Shown piece after piece: positions 11,170 to 23,502 of a stretch of 64,000 bases of DNA. Position 1 is the stretch's first letter. Every line of letters starts with the position of its first letter. The DNA comes from Amoeboaphelidium protococcarum. Lineage: Eukaryota; Aphelidiomycota; Aphelidea. The stretch is from positions 2,889,164 through 2,953,163 of the forward strand of contig JALECJ010000258.1 of assembly GCA_023515745.1 (NCBI GenBank), read 5' to 3'. A program made the translations under genes and the position numbers. The notes beneath the pieces are model-generated. The model searched no databases, was not told the DNA's origin, and worked only from the letters and a program-made list of their open reading frames with translations.

Positions 11170-12115
11170 CGTTTAGAACCGTTTAAGTCTTAGACGAGGT
11201 AATTTATTGCCATTAACTCTTAGAATAAAGGTTTTGTAACATACGGCATCTTGAGTGATGATGTATTTGCAGATTCGCAAGTGGAGCGCCATCTTTCGTA
11301 CACAAATCAGACCACAGTCTTCACACATATGAGCGGTGAACTCATCAAGCAGCTCTCCACTAACCATCAGAACACATGACTTTATGATCTGGGGTCACGT
11401 CAAGATGAGTGCCATCTTCAAACTCCACACGCACACACTCACGCTCTCCTTTATTTAACCAAGCGACTTGAGTATCAACTTCCATGCTCTGAGTCTATTC
11501 ATTATAAGATAGCAAATCTGCATGCGCATCATTTGATAACCCATCAATGCGAACACTAAAATGCCTCAAAGTCACGACACTATCTCCAGCTACACAATCA
11601 CGCTCCATCTCTCCCACTCTCAGTCCACCGTCACGACTTCTACCCTCCAGTGGCTACCGAGTCAACACTGATCGCGGACCACGAGATCGAGCATGCATCT
11701 TATCCATGACCATATGTTTCAACTTCTGGTAGAATATAGGACCAAAGAATATATAAGCTTCCAACGGTTCCCCAGTGATACCACTTGTCAAGTAATCTTT
11801 ACCGCCATAATTAAATCCATGATCCACCAGAATCTTGCCCATATCCTCGATTCTACTTCCACCGAATGCAGTACCATACTACAGCTCACCCTTCAGCACA
11901 CCAGCTTTACCAGCCAACAGCTCAATCATCTTCCCGACCGTCATTCTAGACGGAAAACCATGCGGGTTCATCACGATGTCAGGCGTAATGCCTTAATCGG
12001 AGAACGGCAGGTCAGTCATCGGGGTAATCAATCCGCAAACACCCTTCTGACCGTGACGACTGGCGAATATATTACCGAGTTCTGATGGTCGTAACTTGAT
12101 AACAATATGGCTCAA
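11170..12115 (-). pseudogene. Partial RPC2 copy with truncated intein (pseudogene)
   Basis: Very close copy of the 3' half of the RPC2 gene downstream. It begins near the [10 protein letters not shown] motif, runs through [22 protein letters not shown] and enters the intein (CVAGDS...). It keeps intein blocks A and B ([11 protein letters not shown]). Then, at about 11355, it jumps directly into the C-extein (DEFTAHMCEDCGL), deleting the endonuclease, the C-terminal splicing block and the first C-extein residues. The junction puts a TGA in frame, so no spliced protein can form. The N-extein and intein part is nearly identical to 16700-17400, whereas the C-extein remnant (11173-11350) is clearly more diverged. 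The 5' part of the gene is missing; sequence before about 12100 no longer matches. Confidence 0.88.
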
Positions 12116-12229
12116 TTAGGCAGCAGGTACCCCCTAGTGACCCCTTGAGCACGATAAAAGGTTGTTCAATCACGGCTGGTCTTTCTGTGGCGTATACTGT
12201 ACCTTTAAAGTTTGGCGCGATGATTCCCG

Positions 12230-12475
12230 CACTTACATCCACCCAACTACCTCCCCAACACTGTGAACAAATATGATGGTTGTGAAATTAAAAATTTAAG
12301 GCAAATACAACTTCGATGAAGCGGTGTGTTACTGAGTTGTATACTGGGGTCCTGTCATTGTGCTCTTTATGGAAATTGGACCAGTAGTTCTACTATTATG
12401 CGTGATTACGTTCCAGAGTGGTAGAACTTTGAGAGAGCACTAAGTGAATGTCAGTCACTGCGTTAATAGTTCGAA
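12230..12475. repeat. Right copy of diverged ~240-bp repeat flanking the Fic/pseudo-RPC2 segment
   Basis: Resembles 9810-10050 in the same orientation at both ends (CCACCCAACTACCTCC...TGATGGTTGTGAAATT and GTGAATGTCAGTCACTGCGTTAA), with a diverged middle. It may be terminal sequence of an old mobile element or a segmental duplication. No coding capacity was seen. Confidence 0.45.
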
Positions 12476-12479
12476 TTAG

Positions 12480-15358
12480 ATTAGTTCTGTGTGAATAGCT
12501 TTCCACTGTACTCGCTTTGAAATAAATTAAGGCATAAGTATAATTCTTCTTTGGTATGTAAGACTTTGGCAGCAATAAAGGGTTCGTTTAACTGGATATG
12601 AATTTTGAATAAGGCACATCTAATGCTGTAGAGCTGTTGCTGCGTGTCAATTTGGCATAGTTTTCGTGCAATTAAGATGGAGCTATAATGCCACTTTAAG
12701 CAAAACGTAATATTGTACCTCACAGGAAGTCCAACTATTCCACTGTATACTCGTAAATTGGCGTTTAGGTATTGTATCAATATGTTATCTTAAAAATGCG
12801 TAAATAGACTTGATTAGCTTGTTACGTGCATCACTAGTGTAATCTCTATTGGCAGACCGGTTTTCGGAATACACCACAGTGAATTAATGACATGTTCTAA
12901 AACCATAGCTAGAAGCGCCAATGAAAATGTAGGGCTTTATGTAGTGATTATGTCGGCCGCCGTATCCACTAGACTCTGGCGGTATTTCAGCTCTGCGAAG
13001 CTGGGGATATCGAAGATAGGCAGAAGCTCTTCTTCGGTAAGTCCGAATTCAGGCGTCGAGAGCTATAGTCTGAAATACCTACCGTCAATTAACGCGGGTC
13101 CCACGGTGGCAGCTCCGCTTGAAGGACTGGAGAATAGAACCACTAGTGTCGAATGCAAGGTGGACTCCCTAAAAGCAAAAGTGGATTCCTTAAAGGTAAA
13201 TGTGTATTTGGACCATGATGTAAGGTTGGACTGATCGTTTGTTAGTATATGATTTTGATAAAATGGAGTCAGACATAATATATGAGACATCACGTTAGAA
13301 ATGCTATGCTGTAATTTTTGATTATCACCTTCAGACGGAGCAAGCTTTGATGAACGTTCTTCTATACATTCGTGAAGACTATATTTATGTTCCATACTTC
13401 CATGGATACTCCACAAGTCATGTCTGACGATGATGAGCATGAGGAACTATTATTTGTTAGAAAGGATCGCAGAAGATCTGGTCAAGTATGAACATTGCGT
13501 TTAATTCTCTTCGCCTTAAGTATGGTCTCCCTTCACGCGATCTGGCGCTAAACGCTGTAGATGTGATTATGTTGATATTTTCTACTAATGAAGAGATAAT
13601 TACTTTCACTGGTGATGGTGTTTTTGGGACGCGACATAATCGTGAGGTTGAGCTTTCTGATGGAGAGGAGGATGATATTTTGATTCTACTTACCGGTGAT
13701 GTGTCGACGCCAACAGTTGCGTCTGTTGATAATGCTCCTGATGATGAATAAGTGAGGTGATCGATGATGCTGTCTAGGCTGGAGCTTTGAATGTCGATTC
13801 ACGTATGCCTACAAGTATTCACCCTGAAGTTTTCCCGGCAGTGCTCAAAAGAGTCATTTTATTATAAAGACATCAGCTGGTTTGTGCGTTCCTCTCCAAC
13901 TGCGACTCGACCAGCAGAGCAACTAAAATCTGCTTATTATAATATTCTGGATACGCTGTCTCGTGAATTCTAGATTCCATTCGTCTGCACGGCCGCATAT
14001 TCATAAGCTGAATCTTTCATCTATTGCTTGCACACTTGTCAATGTCTCTGATGAAAGATCCTTAGTACCATGCCGGATGTATTAAGAGGGCTCCAGTTTT
14101 GGCAGAAGATATGGGCGAAAGCTAACTAGGCATGATGCTAGAAGGTTGAGTGATCGACAGTGGAGCTAGTGAACATGTCACATCTAATAAATAGTGGTTC
14201 TCTTCTAGCCGCGAATGAAGAATCATAGTTCATCTTTATTGATTATATGTTTCGCCCATGTAGTTTGGGAATTGCTACGTCTCATTTCGTCTCTGAGATG
14301 CTGGGATAGACGTTTTAATTGTAGGGAGTCCCTGAAGACCTCATAAAAATAAGATTGATAGAAATGTTGACCACTAAGTATGGTATGCGGTAAGACGACC
14401 TCGTTGTGAAGAGAGGACGGCGTTGGTACTTTTTGCTGATGAAAAGGCGAGAAGAGTCCCTGCATATCTATCGCCACCTCCGTCGATTGTATAACACAAC
14501 CAAGAACGTATCTTGGGTGACGCATACGATTCCGAGTGTACAGCGTGAAAACTAGGCGAGCAAGACCGCCTATGAAAGTGTTTTGGGAGCTTTGTCCGCT
14601 GAGTTTGGAGTGTAGGAGGCTCCGATGGAATAGAGAGCTCACCTCCACCGCATAAATTTGCTCTTAGGATCCCCAGAAGACCACTCTTCCCGCCTTCTGC
14701 TGATGCCTCCTACGCGCCTGAATTCTAGCAGCTTGTAGAGATTGCTAGAGTAAAGAAGAATTCCGTGCTGGTGTTCAACTCCTTGGCTGGCTTTACTGAC
14801 AACTTTGCATTTCTGCTGTATGCTTGGCAACATTTTGACTTTTTGGCATTTTTTGACCTCTATGCTACAGACAGACAAGGTTCTGCGGCAGTAGTTGGTT
14901 CGCGTCGATTGTGGCAGATTAAAGGCTCTCTTAAGTCATCTGCAATTGCATGTGGGTAGCTCTATTTACTCAGACTTCCTGGGCTTTGGTGATTTTGCTT
15001 CGGAAGATGAAAGTAGGACGAAGCTTGGTAGATTGGGCTGGAATTTTTCTGGATAGCATTTCAATGATAGGAGAGAATTTGTCCGCCCCTTGACTTGGTA
15101 GCTTCTCTACATAAAGGAACGAAGTATCCACCGATCATTACTCTTATGCATTCTTTCTACGCTCATGGTTACGCTAATGTGATCATGGAAAACGAAGGAA
15201 ACGAGATAGATGCTTAATGTAGATGAAGTCAATAGCCAGGTAATGGAAAAAGGAACTAGCAATCAATAAAACGCATTTATACGCGTTAGAAGTCTAACCT
15301 TTTTAAACTTATTATACATAGTAATTAATATTGCATTCTATTTATTCTCATTGCTTAT
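12480..15358. other. Unassigned, probably decayed region
   Basis: Nearly 2.9 kb with only short, mutually inconsistent frames on both strands even with UAR=Gln. Examples are plus 12887-13234 (ending in repeated VDSLKxK heptads), plus 13488-13763 and minus 14223-14648. None shows a recognisable domain, signal peptide or continuation into a longer frame. Frame changes near 13480 and 13980 look like decay. It lies between the RPC2 pseudogene and the 3' end of intact RPC2, so degenerate transposon DNA is the most likely content, but no terminal repeats were identified. Confidence 0.35.
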
Positions 15359-18300
15359 TCATTCAAGTCTCAGACGAGGTGCAACGTTCATAGCCAACAA
15401 CTCTTGGAATAAAAGTTTAGTAGCATACGGCATCTTGAGTGATGAAATATGCTGAGCAGATTTGCAAGTGGAACACCATCCTTCGTATACAATCAGACCG
15501 CAGCCTTCACACACATGAGCGGTGAACTCATCACTCGACTTCATCAGACGCTCATTCAGTAGTCTCGATGCACCATAGGCAACAAGACAATTGTGTACCA
15601 CAGTTCCATTAGCAAGGAAATTGTGATTCTTATGCACCTGAATATCAAAGACTTCCTTCGAACCAATCTTCTACACATCAACAACCTTGACATTCATCAC
15701 TGGTAACACTTGTTATTCACACCGTACACCGTCTTCAGTGAAATAAACGTTCGCTCCAATATCCGAAAGATACTTTTATGCATCACCGGTAAATTATTTA
15801 TCGCCAGACACACTAGAACTCTTAAACTGACATTGATCGACTTCTTTGCTATTCAACTGCCTCATAAATTCCACGTGACGTAGGTAAAATACAATAGCCT
15901 ACAGCTTCATGCTCTTGATCACACAGTATCTGAATCCAACAGTCTCGTGGAACTTTATTAATTGCGATTCATCAATACGAATACCAATATTATAGCAATC
16001 GTTACTCATTGCGGTCAATCCTTTATCGCATTGTGAATTCCACTACCTGTTATCTTCTATATGGACGTCTTACTCATCCAAACCAAGCCTAACGAGCACT
16101 GATCTGATATTACTCATGGAATATTACAGAGACTAGACATGTTCCATACTAACTGATTAACCGAACGTTATAGATGGCAGTGAATCCATTTTGCCATTAA
16201 TATTTATCTATAAAGTAGAACCATCACATCCTCCGAATAATCCAGCCACAAATTCACGTATCAAGGGCATTGGGTATCCTGGATGCAGCATTATGGACGG
16301 TACGACAATAGAAGAGCTTGGAGTCTAATCTCTAATCCCTGGATATATAAATGACAATTGACGCAATACTTCTTCAGGCACAATCAACTAAAAGCCTTTC
16401 TAATCCACAAAAATATCTACCAGTTAACCAGAGATTTCATACAAGTCTTGCTGCATATTCGTTGCATCCATCCAATGCTACATACTTAACGTGTACGTAA
16501 ATTAGTCAGAAAATGTACCTGCAGCCATTAAATATCCCAGTATGCGATGCAGAATACAAAGATTTTGATATTCATCTACAGAGCTAATATTACATTAACG
16601 CATTTAATCGCCAATAGAGACAAGAGGCAGTTCTAGACTTTTACAAACCCGAATTCCTTCAACATCCTATGCAGCTCTCCATTGTCCATCAGAACACATG
16701 ACTTTATGATCTGGGGTCACGTCAAGATGAGTACCATCTTCAAACTTCACACGCACACACTCACGCTCTCCTTTATTTAACCAAGCGACTTGAGTATCAA
16801 CTTCCATGCTCTGAGTCTATTCATTATAAGATAGCAAATCTGCATGCGCATCATTTGATAACTCATCAATACGAACGCTGAAATGCCTCAAACTCATGGC
16901 ACTATCTCCAGCTACACAATCACGCTCCATTTCTCCCACTCTCAATCCACCGTCACGACTTCTACCTTCCAGTGGCTACCGAGTCAACACTGATCGCGGA
17001 CCACGAGATCGAGCATGCATCTTATCCATGACCATATGTTTCAACTTTTGGTAGAATATAGGACCAAAAAATATATAAGCTTCCAACGGTTCCCCAGTGA
17101 TACCACTTGTCAAGTAATCTTTACCGCCATAATTAAATCCATGATCCACCAGAATCTTGCCCATATCCTCGATTCTACTTCCACCGAATGCAGTACCATA
17201 CTACAGCTCACCCTTCAGCACACCAGCTTTACCAGCCAAGAGCTCGATCATCTTCCCGACAGTCATTCTGGACGGAAAACCATGCGGGTTCATCACGATG
17301 TCAGGCGTAATGCCTTAATCGGAGAACGGCAGGTCGGTCATTGGGGTAATCAGTCCGCATACACCCTTCTGACCGTGACGACTGGCGAATTTATCACCGA
17401 GTTCAGGCCGTCTAGTCTACCTAATATTCACTTTAATATTCATACTAGACTCTGTATTAGCGGACACCATAACTTTGTCGATATGGGCGCTTTTGAGACT
17501 CTTGAATGACATTGGCGAATTCAGATACGTGATAGAAGACGGTCCACTATCATTCGCTGCGAAATCTGATCTCTTCTCTTTCGGTTCCTGTTTATTCAAA
17601 TACACTTGTCCACTCTTAATCTCACATCCGACATGTGCTATACCGTCACGATCGAGACAGGCAAATTTCTGCGCAACGTTTCCATTGGCATCAGCGACAG
17701 GACCGACAAGCCTGTCATAACTCTACTAACTATACTGCTTCAGACTACATTAAAACTTTTTGGACACTACACAACGCCCAAAGCCGCGATCCAGAGAACT
17801 TTTACTCAGAATCAAAGCATCTTCAATGTCATAACCGGAGTAGGACATGATGGCCACAATGGCGTTCTATCCAGCAGGAAGCTTGTCATAGTTTATCAAC
17901 TCAATCGCCTTAGTCTTCACCATAGGTTGCTGCGGGTAGACTAGAGCTTAGAGGAGAGTATCAATTCTTGCAAACTGATTATAAGCTAATATAGACTGAG
18001 ACTATTTAGCCATCGCGCAAGTAAAAGTAATACGCGCACACTAATCATGATGAGGATATGGAATTATACCAGCGACAGCTCCTAGTAAAGTAAAAGGCTC
18101 AATTTCTACATGGGTAGTCTCACCGGGTATAATCTCACTTTCATACATGGCAATCAGGGAATCATTCTCCTCATTGACATCCAAATACTCCACCAGGCCA
18201 TCTTTGAGGAAATCTTGAAATACTCTTTTTCCACTGGTGAGCTCTTTCATATGCTTATCTTTGACTAAAGGCTGACCTTTCTTGTCTACAATGATAAGCG

Positions 18301-20128
18301 GGCGGCAAATACGACCACCATCAGCAGATATGTGAACACTCTTCTAATTAGGATTCAACGAGATGCTCACAAATTCATTAATCTTTCCATTACGTCTCAT
18401 AGTGCGCAATTTTGCGGCAAGAATATCTGGCCTAACATGTATCCCAATGAGCGTACCGTTGACAAAGACCATAAATGGTTGATGGCCATTTACAGGAGCA
18501 TGGATCTCTAAGCCATTGAGTAGAGAGATGTCTTCAACACCCAGTGAGTACGCATAATTTAGTAACTCATCTTCATCCTAGTCCGTCGTCACATGAGTCA
18601 TCAAGGCTAAATTCTTCACCAATCCACACGCTTCACCTTCTGGAGTGTCACTAGAGCATATCCTACCGTACTGGGACATTTGCAGCGAACGCGGACCACT
18701 AACCTTTCGCGTCTTCTCAAACTGAGAGGTGATACGCATCATCATGCCCAAGGAGGAGATATAAGACAATCGAGACAACACCTACGTCACACCAGCCCTC
18801 TCCATCTTGAATCGCTTCAAAGTCCAATTTCCAGTGGATATAGCACGTACCAGACCATCAGTTATAGTGGACTGTGCCAGCGGCAGGAAGCGAGAAGCAT
18901 CAAATTCGGTGGCTCTTGACGGTTTTTACAAAGTCTTGTCAATGAGAGATTTCAATTGATGCTGGAACGTTTTGAACAAATCCTCAAAGAGGAGAGACAG
19001 CAACTATCCGGCCAATTCCAATCGCTTATTACCCACGTAATCTCTATCATCAATCTAAGTCTTATCATGCAAAGCCAAGAGAACGCGTCTAGCCATAAGT
19101 GCCAGATAAGCGGCCTTGGGCTTAAAATTAGTGTCATTTACAGCAACGTGTGCCAATACCAGGTCAGCAAGAGCATTATAAGCCTCTTCAGCAGGTGGTT
19201 TCTTGACACTCATTGACTTATTAGCCCATCCAGTACCGCGAGACAACTTCACTCTCGTGCCCACATACTCCAAGCACTGATTGCGCGTATGAAGGTCCAT
19301 CTAGGAGGATTCTTCCAGCGACGGAGAGAAAGAGTCCAACAATTTAATATCATTTCCGCAAATCATCTGAGCCACCTCCTTGTCACTCGTAATACCCATA
19401 GCTTTCAAGGCGATAACAATCGGAACATCTTCAGTCAGACAGTTATGCTTCAGATACACCTTGCCATTCTTCATGGACACTTTAGTCAAAGATTTTCTCT
19501 CCATCGTACTACTGGTGACACTAGCCTCAGGGAAACCAAATCTATCCTGATCAATAATGATTCTGTTCTTGCTCAGCTGCTCTTAAATCAATATCACCTT
19601 CTCCGTACCTCGCGTTATGAAATATCCACCAACATCCAGCGGACACTCGTACCTCTCCATGTAATCTGCCTCAGACTTCAACGCGGCCAAGTGACAATTA
19701 TCGGATCGCAGCATAATAGGCATACGTCCGATAGATACACCTTTAGTGATAACCAAATTCTTATTTCTCTTGTACCTGATATCCACAGTGATAGGTGCAG
19801 AGTATGTCAGATCACGCAGGCGGCACTCTTGCGGCATCACGTCCTTCTCCATCATGTTATCTTCCACAGACGGCTTTCCCACCTGGATATCATTAAACTC
19901 CAGAAAGAAGTGAGGATCAATATCAGATCTAATGACGCGATTAGCAGCCAGAATCTTCTTCAGCTCCACTTGGATAAAGAAGTTGAACGAGTCAATATGC
20001 TGCTTAATCAGACCTCTATTCTGCAGGAATGCGGGCAGCAAGTGATACTTGTCCGTATCCAAAGGGTAATTGGAACGATTTAAATTCTCATCAGCACTAG
20101 CCTTTAACTATTTCTTTTTCTAAACCAT
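15359..20128 (-). CDS. RPC2: RNA polymerase III second-largest subunit (RPC2/POLR3B) with in-frame intein
   Basis: 1589-aa precursor, leaving 1146 aa after intein removal (usual RPC2 ~1130-1150). Catalytic-core beta subunit of Pol III in the nucleus, which makes tRNA and 5S rRNA. Family text in order: [166 protein letters not shown], and a C-terminal zinc ribbon (CEGCGL...CSTCKS). [12 protein letters not shown] and the GQKGVCG text favour RPC2 over RPB2. The start is the ATG at 20126-20128, followed by MVQKKKQLK with two TAG=Gln. The stop is TGA at 15359-15361. The intein lies at residues 1071-1513. Confidence 0.96.
15590..16918 (-). other. Intein with LAGLIDADG homing-endonuclease domain in RPC2
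   Basis: 443 codons, in frame with RPC2, inserted in GEMERD|C. It starts with Cys1 (CVAGDSAM, block A), has block B with TxxH ([13 protein letters not shown]) and ends in block F/G ([21 protein letters not shown]) followed by extein Cys+1. It is therefore a complete class-1 splicing domain: Cys1, block-B His, penultimate His, terminal Asn, Cys+1. Between them is an endonuclease part with [15 protein letters not shown] (first LAGLIDADG, about residues 216-230) and [17 protein letters not shown] (about 320-335), a motif seen in eukaryotic nuclear intein endonucleases. About 15 TAA/TAG codons are read as Gln, so it is adapted to the host code. Splicing is predicted, not shown. Eukaryotic Pol subunit inteins, including one in an RPC2, are known. 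Confidence 0.94.
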
Positions 20129-20323
20129 ACTAACTGAATTTCTCACAGGTAAACGTAGATCCGAAATAAGATATTCCGTGTCAGTTTAGTTACTTAAGTG
20201 ATTGTTGACAATAAAGTAACAAAAAGCCTCTGTGAAAGGGATGAAAAACTTGAAAAAAAATTTAAGATCAAGATTGCCGAACAATCACTAGGCTTAAACG
20301 ACTCAATTTATAATACCTTATTT

Positions 20324-22108
20324 TCAAGTACCACTTTTTAACATAGCGTCTAGTATGAGCTAGTCTTGGGGATGAAGTGATCCATTTTTATCTACTTGGT
20401 ATAATGCAATCGACTGAAACTAGAAACCAGAAGGTTGACACTCACTTGACCTCAAAGTTTATGATGACTGTTAAGATTAGTTCTTTTTGAACCATCCATT
20501 GCTAATGTTGGCCCATCTTTTAGTATCTTTCTATAGTACATTGCTATTAGTGTGAAAAGATTATTAGACGCGACTACTACCATCACCTTAAGAAGTCTTT
20601 GTTAGCGGAGTGATAAATGTCCCGTGAATGGAATGAGAATCACTGCTATTACTGGGTAGGTGAGACAGAGCCAGAGAGGAGGTGCTTTTTCTACCAAACT
20701 ACGCGTCACCCCGTTCATCATTTGTAGTAGGTGATGTTGAAGTCGATAATAGACTACTACTAGTAGGTAATAATGCCATGGAGGAGTAGCGCTGAGATTT
20801 CTTTGTAGGCAGAGTATAAGTGCTCAGTTCAAACATACTACTAGACATTGCTTATTAGGAAGGATCGAGCCCATCTGAAGCATCATTCCACGCATTGGAC
20901 CGTCTTCTCTGCTTTCCACACATCAATTTCTTCCAAGACGCATCATGAGGATTGTACACCTGTTCAACATCTCCATTATGCGTATGCGATCTAAGTCTAT
21001 GCTACTACTCATCTGATAATTATTTGTCCTATTGGGTTACCATATTAAATATCCAATCCACATCAAGTGACCGAGCATCACTACTTCCGCAACGGAGCAT
21101 TTCCATCGACAATTTGACGTCCTTGATTACAGCTTTCATGTATTTATAACTTACTCCTGACTCTTAACTCCCAACCATAAAAATCTTTTACAATAGCTCT
21201 TGTAATATACAGCCACAATACATTTTGCCTTGGTAATTGTCACTTTTTAATTCAAAACTTGCGGCGAAAGGCTCTGTACTTAAGTTTTGAGTATCACTCA
21301 TCAAAACAATGGTGTTCTACGTCAATTGTGACCCGGTCAAGAGTGTATAGATATTATGCAGGAAGTCAGCCAGCTTGTAAACCAGTTCCTCATTACTCTA
21401 ATTGTAAATCAACTTTATAGACGATCTTTATATCAAACTGAATAGTAAACTGGACACGTGAGATATATTGACCATCTTGAGACTATCTTTTACGCTATAT
21501 TATTTACAAGTCTCAGCGACATCACTCATAAAAGAGTGATAGTTCTTATGCCCAACTAGCTCCTGAATGGATTATAAAGGTTCATTGACATCGCGAGGGA
21601 AGTTCTATAGCACTCTGTGAGATTTCGCACTCTCTGGTACACCGGAACCCAACAAGTAATTTCGTAAGATTTAACCTATATCCAGCAGATACTAAATGTC
21701 CAATTGATCACTATATATCCTTTTCTATAATTGGGCTATATCACCACAGAAGTTCTCGATAGACGCGTGTTGCAGTCGACGAATAGCATTGGTAACAACA
21801 TCTTCATCCAGATTGTAGTCCATTATCAGACACAAACGACGCGTCACACCACGAGCTTGTACATCATATAGATCGAAATAGAATTTATGTATCAAGCAAT
21901 TTGGAATTGCTTAACTGTTCATCTCTTGAATGTACACCATAGATCTTATTTAAAACGAATCTTCAGCTAGCGTATCATCACTCAATGCACATGGATCTAC
22001 CGTTAGAGCTTCATATATCAATTCAGAATGGTCGACTCCATTTTCGACATTTTAATTGTGCAGGCAACTGGGACCTTTCAATTCATCAAATTCACCAAGT
22101 ATCAACAT
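20324..22108 (-). CDS. SMCR8/folliculin-type DENN (longin-DENN) protein
   Basis: 594 aa from ATG 22106-22108 to TGA 20324-20326, crossing about 30 TAR codons. The N-terminus reads MLILGEFDELKGPSCL, then FQIRSMVYIQ and IHKFYFDLYDVQARGVTRRLCL. This matches the FLCN/SMCR8 longin pattern (LxGEFxExxGP ... FTLYDxxARGFxRPFC). The family acts as GAP/GEF-type regulators of Rag, Arf or Rab GTPases in lysosome/TOR signalling and autophagy. The remainder is weakly conserved, with a Ser/Thr/Gln-rich stretch (about residues 380-560). A longer N-terminus via an upstream exon is possible: a good acceptor-like TTTTTCAG precedes the frame. Family assignment rests on the first ~120 residues. Confidence 0.68.
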
Positions 22109-22488
22109 AAGCAATTCGATTTTGATTAGTTATGTTATTTGAAGACTGACAGTCTGAAAAATGTAAAGAGAAAACAATAAAAGGGAGTACAATCTCGTTG
22201 ATATCAAAAGCGAGCAGATTCAGCTTTCCAAACGCTATTACTTAGCGTAGATGATATTCAGCCAAGCGGAACTCAAATATAAAGTTTAGAGCTCAGCTAC
22301 TATGACCAATGAAATAAAATGCAATAAAGTACGCGCTAAATTTGACCGCGTTACAATGCAACCTCGTTGATAGCGTGGCATCACTTGGCGGAATTTAAAT
22401 TCTCCGTTCAAAAGCTGACGGAGATTAATTTACTTCTCTTCCACTAATAAATTAAGAATATAAAATCTTTTCAAATAGAAATTATAAT

Positions 22489-23016
22489 ATGATGCACGTA
22501 TTACTCTTTTTGGTGTCTTTTGCCTCCATTGCTCATTGTGCTGTTGCCGTCTCGGAGTAGACCAGGACCTTTGCTGACACGCTAGTTGATCTCCTCAACG
22601 TGGTGCGCCCTGAAACAAGATCGGTGTTTTGTTTGAATCAGAAGCTGATGGAAGCCGCTCAAGAATTGGCTGATATAGAAGCATCTGGTCAGTCATACGA
22701 CCACACTGATGGAAGAAATTTGTACTTTCCAAGCTAAGCTAATGGGTTCAATGGTACTACACATATTGTCTAGATTCTGAAGAACATTAAAACTCCGCAG
22801 TAAGCTTTCGATCAAGTTAAAGAGGCAATTTCCAGAGGTACACGTTACAATTACGATTAGCGTTTCATTGGAGTAGGTTACAACGATGGACATTGCGTTG
22901 TATACTTTGTCGCCAGTGAACATGAGCAGTGCATGCCTTCCGTAAAAGCTGGTACGGAAGTTTAGCCTACCTCAACTACTGCTGAATTAGCTGTTAGCAG
23001 TTAGTTAAAGAATTGA
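22489..23016 (+). CDS. Secreted CAP/SCP-domain protein 1
   Basis: 175 aa with a signal peptide (MMHVLLFLVSFASIAHCAVA). The mature part follows the CAP (SCP/PR-1, YkwD-like) pattern: LVDLLNVVRPETRSVFCLNQKLMEAAQELADIEA, then an H.D motif (YDHTDGRN), IGVGYNDGHCVVYFVAS and a final EQC. A typical CAP central W-HxxN segment is replaced by a variable region. It is the first of three same-strand paralogs (22489-25061), likely exported proteins that interact with surfaces or other organisms. The stop is TGA at 23014-23016; several TAG/TAA read as Gln. Confidence 0.82.
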
Positions 23017-23502
23017 GATTCAACATCTTAGTAGAGTATTTAGAGTTATTGCTTCTATTGTAGTTTATTTTCAAAGTCTGGTCGGTCATCATCACAAATA
23101 CCAACGCGTGAATGCTGTATTGCTATATGTATCAGCGGACAAGCTATCTTATTTAAGCGGCATCAAGTTTGAATGTAGTATAGACAGATTCAATTATTCA
23201 GAACCAAATTCAAATTGCAATATAAACCAAGCAACCCGAGAATCATACTAGATCGATTGATATCTGTTCAAAGCGGTTTCTCGCATGCCAATGGCTTAGT
23301 TGAAACGTTGCCTATTCCCACGGTGATGGTCAAGTGGAATTCAGATTGTGCGTCATGCCGACGACCATCATCGTTGCCATCAATCTCTCAACGAACTATC
23401 ATCAATCGTGTAAATTCAGAGTCATTACATTCCGATAGATTTACACAATGCCTACATTTTGACAACTACATCACTTATTTGCAAAACAAATCCGTTATTA
23501 AC

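Noticed and set aside
11170-12115. Reading the intein fragment as a functional split or mini-intein
   Set aside because: The C-terminal splicing block (HN) and Cys+1 are absent and the fusion brings TGA into frame.
19289-20083. 264-codon open frame on the plus strand
   Set aside because: It is antisense to the conserved RPC2 coding region (rich in His/Leu/Gln, no domain). The minus strand encodes unmistakable polymerase motifs.
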